From: Talpa occidentalis | Taxonomy: Eukaryota > Chordata > Mammalia > Eulipotyphla > Talpidae | Length of the DNA stretch: 64,000 nucleotides | Direction of reading: 5' to 3' | Assembly (NCBI RefSeq): GCF_014898055.3 | Contig: NW_023605083.1 | Coordinates: 61,358,228 to 61,422,227 of the forward strand | Shown: in pieces, positions 1 to 11,330 of the stretch | Position numbering within the stretch: the stretch's first letter is position 1 | Layout of the letters: each line of letters opens with the position of its first letter | The notes under the pieces: generated by a model | The model's database searches: none | What the model was told of the DNA's origin: nothing | The model's input: only the letters and a program-made list of their open reading frames with translations | Made by a program: the position numbers and the translations under genes

Positions 1-76
1 CCCCCCTGCACGTCTAGCCTACACCCCAGTTCTTGTATGCATAAATAAAAAATAAATCTTTAAAAAAAAAAGAGAA
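1..76 (+). mobile_element. 3' end of a tRNA-derived SINE, cut by the window edge
   Basis: The first bases match the tail of the SINE family seen repeatedly in this window: a 'tgtatgcataaataaa' segment, then 'aaatcttt' and an A-tract. The head lies outside the window. The near-identical tail of the copy at 14125-14395 supports the assignment. Confidence 0.8.
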
Positions 77-3055
77 TACACAGGGGTACAGGAGGGTGAA
101 GTCCATTACCAGAGAAGGATCACAGCTAAAGAACATTATAGTGGCTCCCCCTTTATTACACATCACAATTGGGCTGTAGCTTGGCCAATAAGTTGACTTG
201 ACACAACAGGTATTCTAAAAATGCACAAGGGACAATCAAGTAGAGACCCTATAATCTCAAGTATCAAAAGTCTCCAGGAAGTCTTTCCAGTTCAGCCCTC
301 CCCCCTCCTACCTCCCCTGGGGAGCCTGTCACATCACTTAGCGTCACACACACAAAGATGTTTCAACCTGTGTGGCGTCTCAAGGACACTTCTCACTCAC
401 TTCTGTGTCCACAGCATAGCACCGGGCACATGGGAGACGCCCCATAAATGTTGACTGAACTGAAAGCTGAGGTGCCCCAGGCACAGTCACACTGAGGGTG
501 GTGTGTTCCAGGCAATTTCAGAACATAAGTATCCTGATGAGGGCTAATAAAGTGGTTTATGGCCATGCATAACCACTGAGTACGCTGAGCAAAGGAATTC
601 CTGAAGCTAACAACACAGAGGTTTTCATGACAAAGGAGCGGTGGTTAGCTTGGCAAGTGCGCAGAGAGCTTTGGAAGCAACTGAGACGGAGAGTCCAGCT
701 TGGGGAACAAAGGTAAGCCATATGTGAGGCACAGGCAGCTATGCAAGTCCAGAAGTGGTAAAAATTCAGGATGGCAGAAAAGGAGAATGATGACAATCGG
801 GCCAAAAGTCAAAAAAGACAACATAAAAAGTGAGCCCAGTGAAACGGGTCTGAGGAAGGAGCACACACACAAGCTGATGAGGAGCTGGCCGCCTGGTGTT
901 AATCTCATAAATCCCAGAATTAATCAGAACTGAAACGCTAATTCGGGTAGACTGGCATAGGAGACAGTGGTGCAGTTCTAATACCCAATAAATCTTTAAT
1001 AAATCGATGATGTGTGCACACTGGCAATTCTTCATATTTCCTCCTAGAGAGTTCACGTGACAGAGCCCCCCGTGTTTTTTTTATCTGCCTTTCTACTGAA
1101 CGCATATACATGTGTACGTAAATAAACCCCATCTTAAAGACCTCAAGAAATCATTTGCCATCATGAGAAAACCTTCTTTTGACAAGTGAAGAAAGCTTTG
1201 CAGATTCAAACGCTCCGCCTCTCCCAAGGGGTCCTGAGCTCAGGGCTGGCTCCCCTAGCTGCCATGAGCCGGCACCCCCTGCCTGCAGGTTCGTTCCAGT
1301 ACAAGTTTGGGTCTATTCCCCAAGCACGCACTTTACTCAGTTTGCATTTTTTCATCCCGGAAACACCACTTAAGCCTGTCGCACAAACCTGACAGAAGCA
1401 ATACATTTTATAAACGAATCATCCCCGGGGAACAGACAAGAAAACCATCAGCGAGGAGCACTGTCAAAGTTCCCAAGGATGCCATTCCTCTCCCAGATCC
1501 CAGAAGCAAAATACGCCACATCCTCTCCACACACAAGCTGCCCACCTCCCCACACTGCCAGGCTCTCAGTCCTCTTCTCCCAACAGATTAAATGCTGGAG
1601 AGCCTCATTCTTGGGAAGCCTCATTCTTGGGGCTATTTTAAAGACAACAGCTCTAAGCACTGCTCTGTTGCCTCCTTTTTCCCTAAGTTAAAAGCCCCCC
1701 CCCAAAGGTATTATCATAACAAAATGATATCTACAGAGAATGAGGATCCACAAAGGGGGGGGGGGCATAGGAGGAGCCACACATTGAAACCTCTCAAAAT
1801 TAAGCATATACAAGGAAGCTTTAAACTCCAGGTCAGGCTGGCTCTGATTTTCCCCTCTGAAGACCTTACAGGATCCTCTTCTCGCAAGAAATCCAAAGAA
1901 TTTTCCTCACTCAAGGAGGCCTAAATGCTCTCTTTGAAAGTCCAGGGATGTTGTTTTTTTTCCCCTTGAGACCCTCGGGATGATCTGTAACATTTATTTT
2001 AAAGCTCAATCATTGCTGTGCCCTGTCACACGAAAGGATTCCCAAAGGCACCTTCTGCTGCAAGGCTGGGTGCACAGCAGGCGCCCCATTAATGTGAGGG
2101 TTTGATTTGATCAGATCTGGCCCCTGAGGCTATAAAGACAGTAGGTGGCCTGACGCCCTGGCCCAGACAGAAGGACCAGCCTAGCCGTCCATTGGAGGGA
2201 GGCGGGATGCAACCACCTGTGGGCGTGTGACAGGGGACTCAAGCCCCAGCGCTGTCGCCCTCGGGTGCCCGCGAGGCCCCACGCACGTTGCCTGGGGAAA
2301 AGTCCAGCACACCAGGCCAACAGGCCGCCTGGGGCCCAACTCTCAACGCACCTGCTAGGGCTCAGACAGCGCAAAGCTGGCCAGGTTCCAGCAGTGGATT
2401 CTAGAGTTAGCTCCCAAGTGTCCCAACCCCCTGCGAGGCTGCAGCCCAGGTGGGCTCTTTGGGATGGAGATGAGGGGGGCGGGGTGAAAGGGGATCTGGG
2501 GAGCACAGAAATGGTCCCCTGACTCCCTCCCAAACTTGGGGCACCTGCCAGGCAGCAAGCGGGGAGGGCTTCTCCCTGTCATCTCACCAAGGCCCGGTGA
2601 CGAGTTTGTGGGTCAGCCGGGGGCACCCCACATTGCTTCCAGATTTTCTAACCAATAATCCAGCACCAAGAAAGCCCCGGCTGGAACCTAGGGGTGGGGG
2701 GGAGGCTGAAGAACACCAGTCACCCGCGCAGGGGGAGGAGGGGACTCGGGGGCTCGGGACGGGGGACTGGGTGTGCTGGGGCGGGAGGGACGGAGGCCCA
2801 AGGGACGAGGTGGGGGCCGGAGAAGGCGCCGGGCAGCGGCGCAAAGTGCCAGGGCCGGGGCGCCAGCCAGGAGCAGGGCCCCGGAAGAGACCCGGACGGG
2901 GTGGCCCAAGATGGAACCAGGGTTAAGGAGCGCTCCGGGAAGGGGGAGGGGATCCCCGGGGAGCCCCGGGGAGAGCAGCCCGGAGGGACGCCCTGGGGGA
3001 GGGGCGCCCCCTGGGGCGCGGGGCGCCAGCGCCCGGGTTCGGGCCCGTCACTCAC
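1..3055 (-). other. EPB41L4B: EPB41L4B intron 1 (5' part)
   Basis: This sequence lies downstream of the exon 1 splice donor (GTGAGT read on the minus strand, at 3055-3050) and continues past the left edge. No second exon is visible. From about 77 to 2250 I see no gene; open frames there are short, with no recognisable protein. A run of about ten G residues sits near 1757. GC content rises from about 2250 towards the CpG island. Confidence 0.85.
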
Positions 3056-4010
3056 CGGCAGGTCCACGCTCACTTCGGTCCCGTCGAGCAGGAAGACGCG
3101 GCAGTAGAGGGTGGCCTTGGCGGCGCCGGCGGCGGAGATGTGCACCGCCGCGCCGCCCGTGAGCAGGGGCCCGCCGCCGGCCGGGAACACGCTGCCCCCG
3201 GGCGCGGCGGGCAGCGTCGAGGCGGCGGCGGAGGCCGGGCCCCCCCGCAGCCCCCCGTCGCGCTCGTCCCCCAGCCCGGCGGCCCCGCGCCCCGCCGCGC
3301 CCCGCGCGTAGCGCTGCATGGAGCGGCGGCCAAAGGTCCGGCGCAGAAACCGCAGCATCCTGGCTGGGGGCGCCCCCTGCCTCCGCCCCCTGCGCCTCCG
3401 CCTCTGCGCCGCCGCCCGGGAGCGCCCCGCGACGCCGTCAGTGCCCGCGGCCGCCCGCGCCGCCTCCCGCGGGCTGCGGCCCGGGGCTCGCTCCCGCCGA
3501 GGCCGAGGCCGCGCTCCGGCTGCCTGCGGGGCGCGCCGGCCCGGCCGGCACCGGCTGCGAGTGGCCGCGGGCGGGAGGGCGCGCGCGGGGCGGCGCGGGG
3601 GCCGTCCCGCCGCGGGGCGCTCTCCCGGGCGAGCCGCCGGCGCTGCCGGCCGAGGGGCCGCTCCCGACGGCCGGCCGCGGGCGGCCCGGGGGCTGCGGGG
3701 GCCGCGGGGGGCGGGCTGCGGGCTGCTCCCGCGCCGCGCGCCGGCCGAGGGCCAGCCGGAGCAGGGCGCCTGCGTGCTCCCGGCGCGCTCGCTCCCCCTC
3801 GCCGCGCCGCGCTCGGGGCCCGGAGAGGCCCCGCCGAACGCCCGCTCCCGAGGCGCCTGTTCCTGCGCCCGCGGCCCCCGCCTCCCACCTGGGAGGCTGC
3901 ACCTCCAGCCGCCGCGGCCGCCGGGACTGCAGCACGCCCTCCTCCCTCGGGGCTGCGCCGGGTAATTGCAAGCCGGGCCGGTGCTGCCCCCTGCCGGCCC
4001 CACAGCCCCC
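2740..4010. promoter_or_regulatory. EPB41L4B: CpG island covering the EPB41L4B promoter, 5'UTR and exon 1
   Basis: The stretch is very G+C rich and dense in CpG (for example 3100-3720), unlike the flanks, with many GGGCGG/CCGCCC-type Sp1 boxes. It surrounds the first coding exon of a minus-strand gene, so the transcription start is expected upstream of the ATG, somewhere around 3400-3900. I see no TATA box, as is usual for CpG-island promoters. Boundaries are by eye. Because stop codons are rare here, long open frames occur on both strands and should not be read as genes. Confidence 0.85.
3056..3358 (-). CDS. EPB41L4B: EPB41L4B (EHM2) first coding exon, residues 1-101
   Basis: The minus-strand ATG at 3358-3356 opens 101 codons beginning MLRFLRRTFGRRSMQRYARG and ending LLDGTEVSVDLP, directly before a GTGAGT donor at 3055. 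This matches my recollection of the N-terminus of erythrocyte membrane protein band 4.1-like 4B. The basic start is followed by a Gly/Ala-rich low-complexity linker (about residues 20-70). The first strand of the FERM F1 lobe (ATLYCRVFLLDGTEVSVDLP, about residues 82-101) follows. FERM proteins link membrane proteins and phosphoinositides to cortical actin, and EHM2 has been tied to adhesion and cell migration. The exon ends in phase 0. The open frame continues upstream of the ATG and past the donor only because the region is GC-rich. The conserved MLRFLRR start decides the initiation codon. Confidence 0.95.
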
Positions 4011-4021
4011 TGCTGCTGTAG

Positions 4022-4060
4022 GTGTGCTCACGTGTGTACACGTAGGTGAGCACACACGTG
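4022..4060. promoter_or_regulatory. Inverted repeat with two E-boxes at the CpG island edge
   Basis: GTGTGCTCAC (4022-4031) is matched by its exact reverse complement GTGAGCACAC (4046-4055). Between them lies a second palindrome, GTGTACAC (4034-4041). Canonical CACGTG E-boxes occur at 4029-4034 and 4055-4060. The element lies about 660 bp upstream of the EPB41L4B ATG. CACGTG is the consensus site of MYC/MAX, USF and CLOCK-type bHLH factors. Use by this promoter is inference. Confidence 0.45.
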
Positions 4061-4669
4061 TTTCCGGCGCCCCGAGCCGGGAGACGCCCGAGAGTCTCCT
4101 TTTGCCTCGTTAGGAAACCAGGACTGGCAGCCCTCTGGGCGGCCCCGGCCCGGAGGCGAGACGGAGGGAGGAGAGTTAAGTGAAGGCCCTCTCGGGCCCT
4201 CAGTTTCCCCTTCTGGAGAAGGAGAGGAGCAGGCGAGGTCGTGGACAAGATCCCGGCTGCTGAATTGTTCTGGTCTGTCAGTTCAAAAGGCCAGAGCTGA
4301 AAGGGCCCTTTCGGCCATTGCGGTCTGGTGGACTCATTCCGAATAGGGAAATTGAGGCAAGGTGAGGATGGGGAATACTACGCAGAAAAACACCCTTCCT
4401 TCAGGAACCCACGGCCTTATTGAGGCCCCCATAAATAGTCATCACTGAGAAATTAGTAGAGTTTGAACAAGTTGCCCGGGAGCAGAATAGAAATGAGACC
4501 CCGTGGATGAGCTGTGTAGGATACCTTGATGATGTAGGAGGCAGAGGGAAATGTTTATAAACAATGCCCCTCTAGTAGAAAAATTCCAGCCCTGCCTCAG
4601 GAAATGGGCTGTTGTTGCTGAAGAAGGAATGTGGAAAAGAGGAGGCTGAAAGGATAGCAATCCCTGGAG
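4061..4669. other. Upstream flank, no gene seen
   Basis: GC content falls away from the CpG island. I see no exon, RNA gene or clear repeat here; distal promoter elements of EPB41L4B may be present but cannot be picked out. Confidence 0.5.
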
Positions 4670-4865
4670 AAGAATAGCACTTAATTTTTGTGCCTGACCT
4701 GTGCTAAGCCCTTTGCACTCTCACCTCCTTAATCCAGGACAACCTTGTTCAATAGACATTCTTATCTCCATGGTACTGAGGAGAAAATCGAGACCTTGAG
4801 ACTTGCTCCAGATTCAGTGGTTAGCACCAGCTCGTTCACTGAGTTTCAAAGCTGTTGCTCCTCAC
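4670..4865 (-). repeat. MIR SINE fragment
   Basis: Antisense MIR layout: 'gctaagccctttgcactctcacctccttaatcc'-like text split over 4706-4737, then a 'ttatctccatggtactgaggagaaaat' block (the diverged 'cccattttacagatgaggaaact' core). An ancient, strongly diverged copy. Confidence 0.6.
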
Positions 4866-5028
4866 CACTCTCTAAGTGCCAGGCTGAGGCATGTGGAGTG
4901 ATGGGCAAATAATGAAGGTTTCTGAGAAGCCTGGTGAAGACAGTAGCCATAGCAAGAGAGAGGTATGAATTCAGGAGGCATTCCAAAATAGCCATTAACT
5001 GCGGACCAGACAGTGTGTTAGGTGATTT

Positions 5029-5506
5029 TGTTATAGGGCAACCCTGATATAAAATAAAACGGGTTGCCTGGCTGTGGGTCCTCACCCGCGTGCTTCAAAG
5101 GGACTTATGAATACTCCACTACAGGCACACACAAAAGGTTAATAAAAGGTTTATTTACAAGGGAAAAGGAAATAAGGAAATGTACAACTCAGGGAGAAAA
5201 TAGGGAAATAAAGTCTTTAATGCGTCCTACCAGATCCGCTGACCTGGAAACCCAAAGTCACTCTCAGAGCTGGCCAAGCGCTGCGAGCTGGCGGGGAGCC
5301 AAAATGGGGGATCTCACTCCAAAGCCCACGTGTCTGGCTTTATACCAAACCTGGCTGCTTAACCCCACCCTCAGGTCCCAGCCACCTTCCCTTTGGTGGT
5401 GATGGGATTTGGAGTTCCCAGTGTCTTTTGGCTTTGGCCTGGGGTGGGGGTGGAGCCCACAAAGCCTGTATGGAATTAGCTTTAGGACAGCCTTTTCCCC
5501 CTAACA
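5029..5506 (-). mobile_element. Solo LTR of an endogenous retrovirus-like element, copy 1
   Basis: The element begins TGTTATAGGGCA and ends CCCCCTAACA, giving TGTTA/TAACA terminal inverted repeats. It is flanked by a 4-bp duplication ATTT (5025-5028 and 5507-5510). Read on the minus strand it has a TATAAA box at 5344-5339 and an AATAAA signal at 5155-5150, in the U3-R-U5 order of an LTR. A 4-bp duplication is typical of class I (ERV1) elements. No internal retroviral genes are adjacent. A second copy lies at 8442-8861. Confidence 0.8.
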
Positions 5507-5879
5507 ATTTCATGGATGATGTTTTCATTAATCCTCACTCCATCCTTTCCAAATAGTTCTACATATCCCCATTAATTTAGGTGGAGTTTGAGGTTTACGG
5601 CAGTTGCGTCTAGAGCTTCTACTTGGCAGCAGCCAGGACCCTCACTTGCTGGCTAGCATTCCCTTTATGACTCTACAGGAGTCATTCGTATGACAGTACC
5701 TTGAGGGAGCATCTTTAACCAGCCTTCTGACACCCACCGTGCTGCCCTCCCTCAAGCCTAGAGTTGATAGAACACCGTTAGCAAGCTGGTGTTCAAGGGG
5801 AGCCCAGCCTGCTTACTGTTTTCTAAAGATCAGTAGTTTCCTTCATTACATAGTCCAGGGAGTAATGGTAATCATGGTA

Positions 5880-6255
5880 GACTAAATAGGGCTCCTCCCC
5901 CCAAACTGTCCATGTCCCTATATTCAGAACCTATGAATATGTTGCCTGACATGGCAGAAAGTGCTTTGAGAGATGATTAAGTTATGGAGTTTGAGGTGGG
6001 GAGATTAACCTAGATTATCTGGGTCAGTCCAAAAATTATCACAGAGGAAGGAAAAGCGAGTGTCAGAGTCAGAGAAAGTGATGTGAGAGAAGTCAGAGTG
6101 ATGGGTCCAGGAGCCAAGGAAAGCAGGCAGGTACCAGAAGGTGGGAAAGGTTTAGGGACAGGTTATCTCTTGGACATTCCAGAGGGAATGCAGCCTTTGA
6201 GTCTAGCCTGTAAGGTCTACCTCAGATTTCTGACCTCCAGGATTGTAGCATGGTA
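5880..6255 (+). repeat. MaLR-like LTR remnant
   Basis: The run 'cctatgaatatgttgcctga' (5931-5950), then a 'gattaagttatggagtttgaggtgggg' block and 'gattatctgggt' matches my memory of a common mammalian MaLR/MLT-type LTR. Family naming is from recall. There is no coding potential. It ends at the SINE that follows. Confidence 0.55.
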
Positions 6256-6263
6256 CGTCAATA

Positions 6264-6532
6264 ATTTTTTTTTAAAGATTTATTTATTTATTTATACAAG
6301 CACTGGGTACAGTTAGAAACACGGGAAGGTGAGAGAATTCACCAGAACCAGAGCAGGGAACAGACCAGGCAGACTGATGAAATACACTGCTGAGGAGGGC
6401 AGCAGGCGTGGCAGGAGAGGTCTGTGGCGCCGTGTGGGACCCTCGCCAGTGGCTGGGGATCGAACCAGCGCTGCAGAGGCTGCTGGCAGCTTCGCAGCCC
6501 AGCACTCAACCGCTGTGCCACGGGGGAGGCCC
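6264..6532 (-). mobile_element. tRNA-derived SINE, near full length
   Basis: In minus orientation the copy starts with GGGCCTCCCCCGTGGCACAG, has a B-box-like GGTTCGATCCC and the family stem CTGCT...AGCAG, and ends in (TAAA)n with an A-tract. 'ataatttttt' flanks both sides and may be its target duplication. Confidence 0.85.
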
Positions 6533-6684
6533 ACATCTATAATTTTTTTAGCTACTTGGCAGTAGGGGATGAATGTAAGTAAAATAGTAAGTGATATTAG
6601 TTTGGTGTATTTCAGTTTTCAAAGTCTTATGGCCCTCTCACTCCTCTCACAGTAAGTGTCATTCAGGTTTGTGATGATCCACTA

Positions 6685-6790
6685 TTACTATCTCCCACTA
6701 GGCAGTAAACTCCATGAGGACAGGATTTTTATTTATCATCATTCTTTCCCCACCCAGTATTTAACTTTGTGTGCTGAGTGAATGCAGGAT
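6685..6790 (+). repeat. L2 LINE 3' end fragment
   Basis: 'ggcagtaaactccatgagga' (6702-6721) followed by 'caggatttttattt' and a '...gtgctgagtgaatg' end corresponds to the well-known L2 3' terminus. Confidence 0.6.
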
Positions 6791-7115
6791 CTCATTTCAT
6801 AGCCATCATGGCCCTGTGATGTAGGTATTGTTACTGCCTTTAACGGATGGGGAAAATGAAGATGGGAGTGGAGCATGAGCTCACACTCATGTCTCTAGAC
6901 TCCAGATGCCACATGCCACCAACAACCCCATGTCATCGCGAATCCTCTGGGAACTCCAGCTTGCTTAGTTTCACCTGCACCTAAGATGTGTTAGACACTG
7001 TCACCTAACTGATCTCAATCAGTCCTCATCACAGTAGTGATTTAAGCACTATTTTCTCCACTGCACAGAGAAACAGAGACTCAGACCTCCCCTTGATTAA
7101 AATTCATGTCACTCA
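6780..7115 (-). repeat. Two adjacent antisense MIR-like fragments
   Basis: About 6785-6905 and 6965-7115 each show a diverged 'aggtattgttactgcctttaacggatggggaaa' or 'gcactattttctccactgcacagagaaacagagactcag' pattern, i.e. the MIR core in reverse. Boundaries are approximate. Confidence 0.5.
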
Positions 7116-8441
7116 AGTTTCAACCTCAGAATTTCAACCTTTGATGAGCAAATTTGCATTTTGTCTGCACTCAGTGTTATGTCTTTCAATCATTGTTCTT
7201 GCTTAATCTTTGCCTTTCAGACCTAACAGTCCCTATTCCTGTCATCTGAATCCTTTCAACCACGCCTTCAAAATTTGTATTTGCCCTTTCTCAGGCCTCC
7301 TCTCTGCCCAATATGAATGGACCAGAACTGCATACGTATCCTATTTGTCCATACATACATTTGTCACTCTTTTATGGGTTTTTTTGGTCCTCAGACTACT
7401 TTCACAATCCTCAGTATTTCACCAGCATTTCTGTCTGGAACTATCTTGGGCTAAAGTTCTCAAGAAACAGTCTAGGCTGCATCCGAGGTGTTTTCCTCAC
7501 ATGACTTTGCTCATTTCATGGGTATTATTTCGAATTTGATCCCTAGCATTGCCTTTTTGCCTTCTCCTGGCTAGACCTCAGTTACTACCTCTTTGCCCCC
7601 CTTCTCGGGTTCATGAGAACTTCCCACCATCCTTGCTACCACTATTCAGGACTTCTGTGTCATAACCAAACCTTGGAGAGTTCCTTCTGCACTGCTTTCC
7701 TCCAGAGTAGCTTTATACGTTAATTAAACAGCCCTTAGTCAGGTCTCTAAGGAACTCCTTTCAGAAATGTGCCATTTATCCCTATCCTTTGTTTGCTGGC
7801 TCATTTCCTAGACTCAATAAAATTGTGCCCTCATTCCTTCGGACTCCTTTATTTTCTGCACAGAACAAGATAACACCTTAATGTATGCTCCTATTCACTC
7901 CCTTGTAAATTTTGCTTTACATAAACATTTACTGAAACCTTACTATATTCCACAAAGTCTGCCCTACCTCTCCAAGTGTTTAATAAACTTCAGCTCCATC
8001 TTCCTGCTATTGTTTTACAATAATAATAGCTAACGTTAATGAAAGAATGCATAGAAAGCAGCTGTGGTTTCTCCCAGGCTGGCATCCATTTCCTTTTGGG
8101 GGGTTACAGAGTTTGGGTTCCATTGCAGGAATACTTTGTCCACCACCTCTCACCCCCCCACTCAGAGACCTAGACTGGTGGAACTGACCCTACCCTCTGC
8201 CTCCGGTGTTGTCACATGATCAGGCCTGGCCAATCCAAGCATTGCATTTTCCAGAGCCCTGTTACTGGTTCATGAATGGGCAGTAATCATGTCAGGCCAG
8301 TGAAGTTCAACCTTGGAACTCTTGATGAAATTACTGAGTGAAGGGACTGATGCCCTTCACTGATGCCCTTAACAGTCCTGATGCCAGGACTGATGCCTCA
8401 GGAGTGGGTAAGCCTGGAACTGCTTGCTATGGGCCTACCTT
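7116..8441. other. Intergenic stretch, no gene seen
   Basis: A T/C-rich sequence with L2-like wording around 7550-7990, and an LTR-like segment around 8160-8300 ('gttgtcacatgatcaggcct'). A 109-codon open frame at 7210-7539 has no recognisable protein. Short CTGATGCC-type repeats occur at 8349-8397. Confidence 0.5.
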
Positions 8442-8861
8442 TGTTACAGGGCAGCCCTGATATAAAACTGGTTGCCTGACTGTGTGTCCTCACAGGTGCG
8501 CTTAAAAGGGACTTAATACTCCACTGCAGGCACACACAAAAAGTTAATGAAAGATTTATTCACAAGGGAAGGGGAAATGAGGAAATGTACAACTCAGGGA
8601 GAAAAGTAGGAGATAAAGTCTTAAATGCGTCCTACCCGTTCAGCTGATCTGGAATCCCAAAATGTACTCTGAGAGCTGGAGGTGAGCCAAGATGCGAGAG
8701 AGCCAGACCCCAAGGCCCACATGTCTGGTTTTTATACCAAACCTGGCTGCTTAACTCCACCCTCAGGTCCCAGAAACCTTCCCTTTGGTGGTGATGGGAT
8801 TTGTCTTTCCCAATGTCTTGATGGCTTTGGTCTGGAGTGGGGATGGAGTCCACAAAGCCTT
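8442..8861 (-). mobile_element. LTR copy 2, truncated
   Basis: It starts TGTTACAGGGCAGCCCTGAT and runs closely alongside copy 1 (5029-5506) as far as 'cacaaagcct', where similarity stops; the segment equivalent to 5471-5506 is missing. The minus-strand TATAAA (8736-8731) and AATAAA (8560-8555) positions match copy 1. No clean target duplication is visible because one end is lost. Confidence 0.75.
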
Positions 8862-9745
8862 GACACCACATGGAAAAAGTCTGAGGATGACACCAACAGC
8901 AAGAGAATAGAGCCAAGAGATGGAAAGACCTAGATTTCTGATGACGATTTTATTTTGACTGCCTGGATGCAGTTGTGCCTGAAAGTAGACGTATCCTCTG
9001 GAATTTGCAATTTAAGCAGTAAATCAGATTAGGATGAAGATTTCCCAGGTCCAAGATTTTTCTTTTGTTTCATTTCATGTTCTGTTTCCTAAACATGGGT
9101 ATAAGCATTGTTTTGAATATGTACTCACTTTGTTCATTCTTTAAAGGACTCACCTCCAAGCAAAATAATTAGCAACTTGATGTTTATCACTGAATTGTAC
9201 AGAAACAATTGGAGAGCTAGGTCATCTAAGCTTTTAGATCCAGATGTGGCAATGAAAAAGACTTTGGTGACTACAGCTGAGTCTCAAATTTATATTTTTA
9301 GTCAATCCTTTACCTCTGCTGTAAATCATATTTCTGACTTCCTCTTTAACATCTAATTCCTAGGTCACCATTCTGAACTTTTACTATCCAGCCCTCTGTC
9401 TAGACCCAAGAGATCAATCTCTGGAGATAGCAGAAGTGCCTCTTGCCTCTTCCCTGATACCAGCCCATGCACAAGTTACCTGAGGACCCATTTTTACCTC
9501 AAAGGATATGCATCCCATTGTAGAGAAACCTGTGTACTTCTGATGCAATGATGCTGACATTCATGCTGGAGATGGACTCAGAGAGTGAAAGGGCCACTTT
9601 TCCATGGTGCCTCCCCTGCCCTGTCCACGTCTCCAGTGTTATCCACCCTTGTATTGAGCATGCTGAGCTCCCTCACTAGCCATCCCTGATGAGCTTATCT
9701 GTCTCTGACGCTCTATTAGCCACCTGCTTCCCAATGGTTTAAACT
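8862..9745. other. Intergenic stretch, no gene seen
   Basis: Ordinary AT-leaning intergenic sequence. No open frame resembles a known protein, and I recognise no strong repeat. Confidence 0.5.
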
Positions 9746-9927
9746 CAGTACTGTCCAGTAGAGTTTTCTGTATTGATGGAAACGTTAGATATCTATGCTG
9801 TACAACATGACAGCCATTAGCCATATTTACTATGAGGCGCTAATGTCCTGAAGGAGCAACATATTTCATTTCAATTTAAATTCAAATAACCACACATAAT
9901 GAGTTGCCATCATATTGGACAATGCAG
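9746..9927. mobile_element. hAT-type non-autonomous DNA transposon (MER-like)
   Basis: The termini CAGTACTGTCCA and TGGACAATGCAG form imperfect inverted repeats around a body containing 'gatggaaacgtt' and 'agccattagccatattta'. This is the pattern of a widespread mammalian hAT-Charlie MITE; the exact subfamily is not assigned. Confidence 0.65.
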
Positions 9928-10639
9928 AACTAGACCTCACCTCCACACCATCACAGTGGGCCAAGTCCCTAGCCACTGCTCTACTTATCAGAAGAGTCTA
10001 GCTCCAAGTGGTGACCCCCTTTGCTCTACCCCACGCCCTGACATTAAACTTTCCATACCTAGCCAAGTCACAAAATGACAACTCTACTCCCATTTGCCAT
10101 CAAATATAAAAATCATCTTCTGCCAAGTTGATCAAAACCAGGGCAAATTGTTCTTTTGGGGCAAGCCCTTGGTAGATGGACTGGTGGTCATAGAGGAACG
10201 TGCTTTTGAAATCTTGCCACAACTCACAGTATACCATGGAAGTTGCATTCCAAAGTGAGGGACCCATGACTCATCAGCATTATACCACCAAGGGATAGAA
10301 CGACAGATGCAAAAAGAATTCTCCCCATTACCTCCTTCTCCATTGAAGACTCAAGTCAGGAAAGAGAATTTGAAGAAAGAGAGTTATACAGAAATCAGTG
10401 GAGAGTTAAGTCATCTAAGCGTGTTCATGAAGGGCAGAGAGCAATGAGGTCCACCAATGAGGAACCTCTGAAGGGACTAGCTGGGGAGAAGCAAAGAGAC
10501 CTGGGTGACCTCCTACACAGTAGAATGGTGGAAACAGGGACTGAATCGTATGTAAGAGAAAATGGAGGCAGGGGAATAGAGATGGTGGATCTAGACCATT
10601 TGTTTTAAAAGTTGAGCTTCAAAGGGAGGCAGTGAGATA
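9928..10639. other. Intergenic stretch, no gene seen
   Basis: No gene-like frame, RNA gene or confident repeat recognised. Confidence 0.5.
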
Positions 10640-10795
10640 TCAAAGAAAAAACATGGAACTTCGAATTGAATTACAGCCGAAAAGACTCCCTTTTCTCATC
10701 TGTAAAATGGGTGAGTACTACTAACCTCCAAGCTTTGCTATGATATTAATGATATAACAAAGCAGAAAGCTTTGCAAACTGCAAAATGCTATAAA
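10640..10795 (+). repeat. MIR SINE fragment
   Basis: 'ccttttctcatctgtaaaat' with 'gggtgagtactactaacctcc' matches the MIR core in sense orientation; the flanks are degraded. Confidence 0.65.
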
Positions 10796-11109
10796 AACAT
10801 AAAGCTAGAGGGAGGAAATGGGACCATCGCTAGAGGGGGCAATGGAATCCAGCAAAGAATTTTTTTGGCAGGGTTCTTATTTCAAAATTAGGTAGGCAGA
10901 TTCAAATTACTGAAGGGGAGTTGTGAAAGAAGAACCCATAAGGAAGGAGACACCAAAGGATTGAGGGAATATCCCAGGGTGTTTGGGAGTAGATAGCATT
11001 TTCTGAAGCCTGAGGGAAGGGTGGGAGGAGAGAAGCCGGGAGTGGCTGAGAATTGACAAATGTTGATCTGAGGCACCCTGCCTTTCATTCCCAAGGGAAG
11101 AATGAAAAG

Positions 11110-11330
11110 GATAACACTCCTTTATACTGTGCAGAGGTTTATGGTTTATTAAGTGCTGTCACTGACATGACCACACTTAATGACTCTTCATGACACCCCC
11201 GGGCTTTGAGGTGTTCTTATCCCCAGCTTAGAGCTGAGGAAATGAGAGCCCAGAGAAGCTGTGGGATTTGCCTGAGGTTACATCGCTGGTAAGCAGCCGT
11301 GTACACCAGGATTGGAAGCCCTGGATCCCA
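11110..11330 (-). repeat. MIR SINE, antisense
   Basis: 'tatccccagcttagagctga' and 'ggttacatcgctggtaagca' reproduce the reverse MIR order (count-down, 'gaggaaa', then 'ctggtaag...ggattggaa'). Confidence 0.65.

Noticed and set aside
2720..4003. 427-codon minus-strand open frame (and 392- and 293-codon frames overlapping it)
   Set aside because: They span the CpG island, where stop codons are rare in all frames. Only the 101 codons from 3358 to 3056 match a known protein and end at a splice donor; the rest is Arg/Ala/Gly/Pro-rich shadow.
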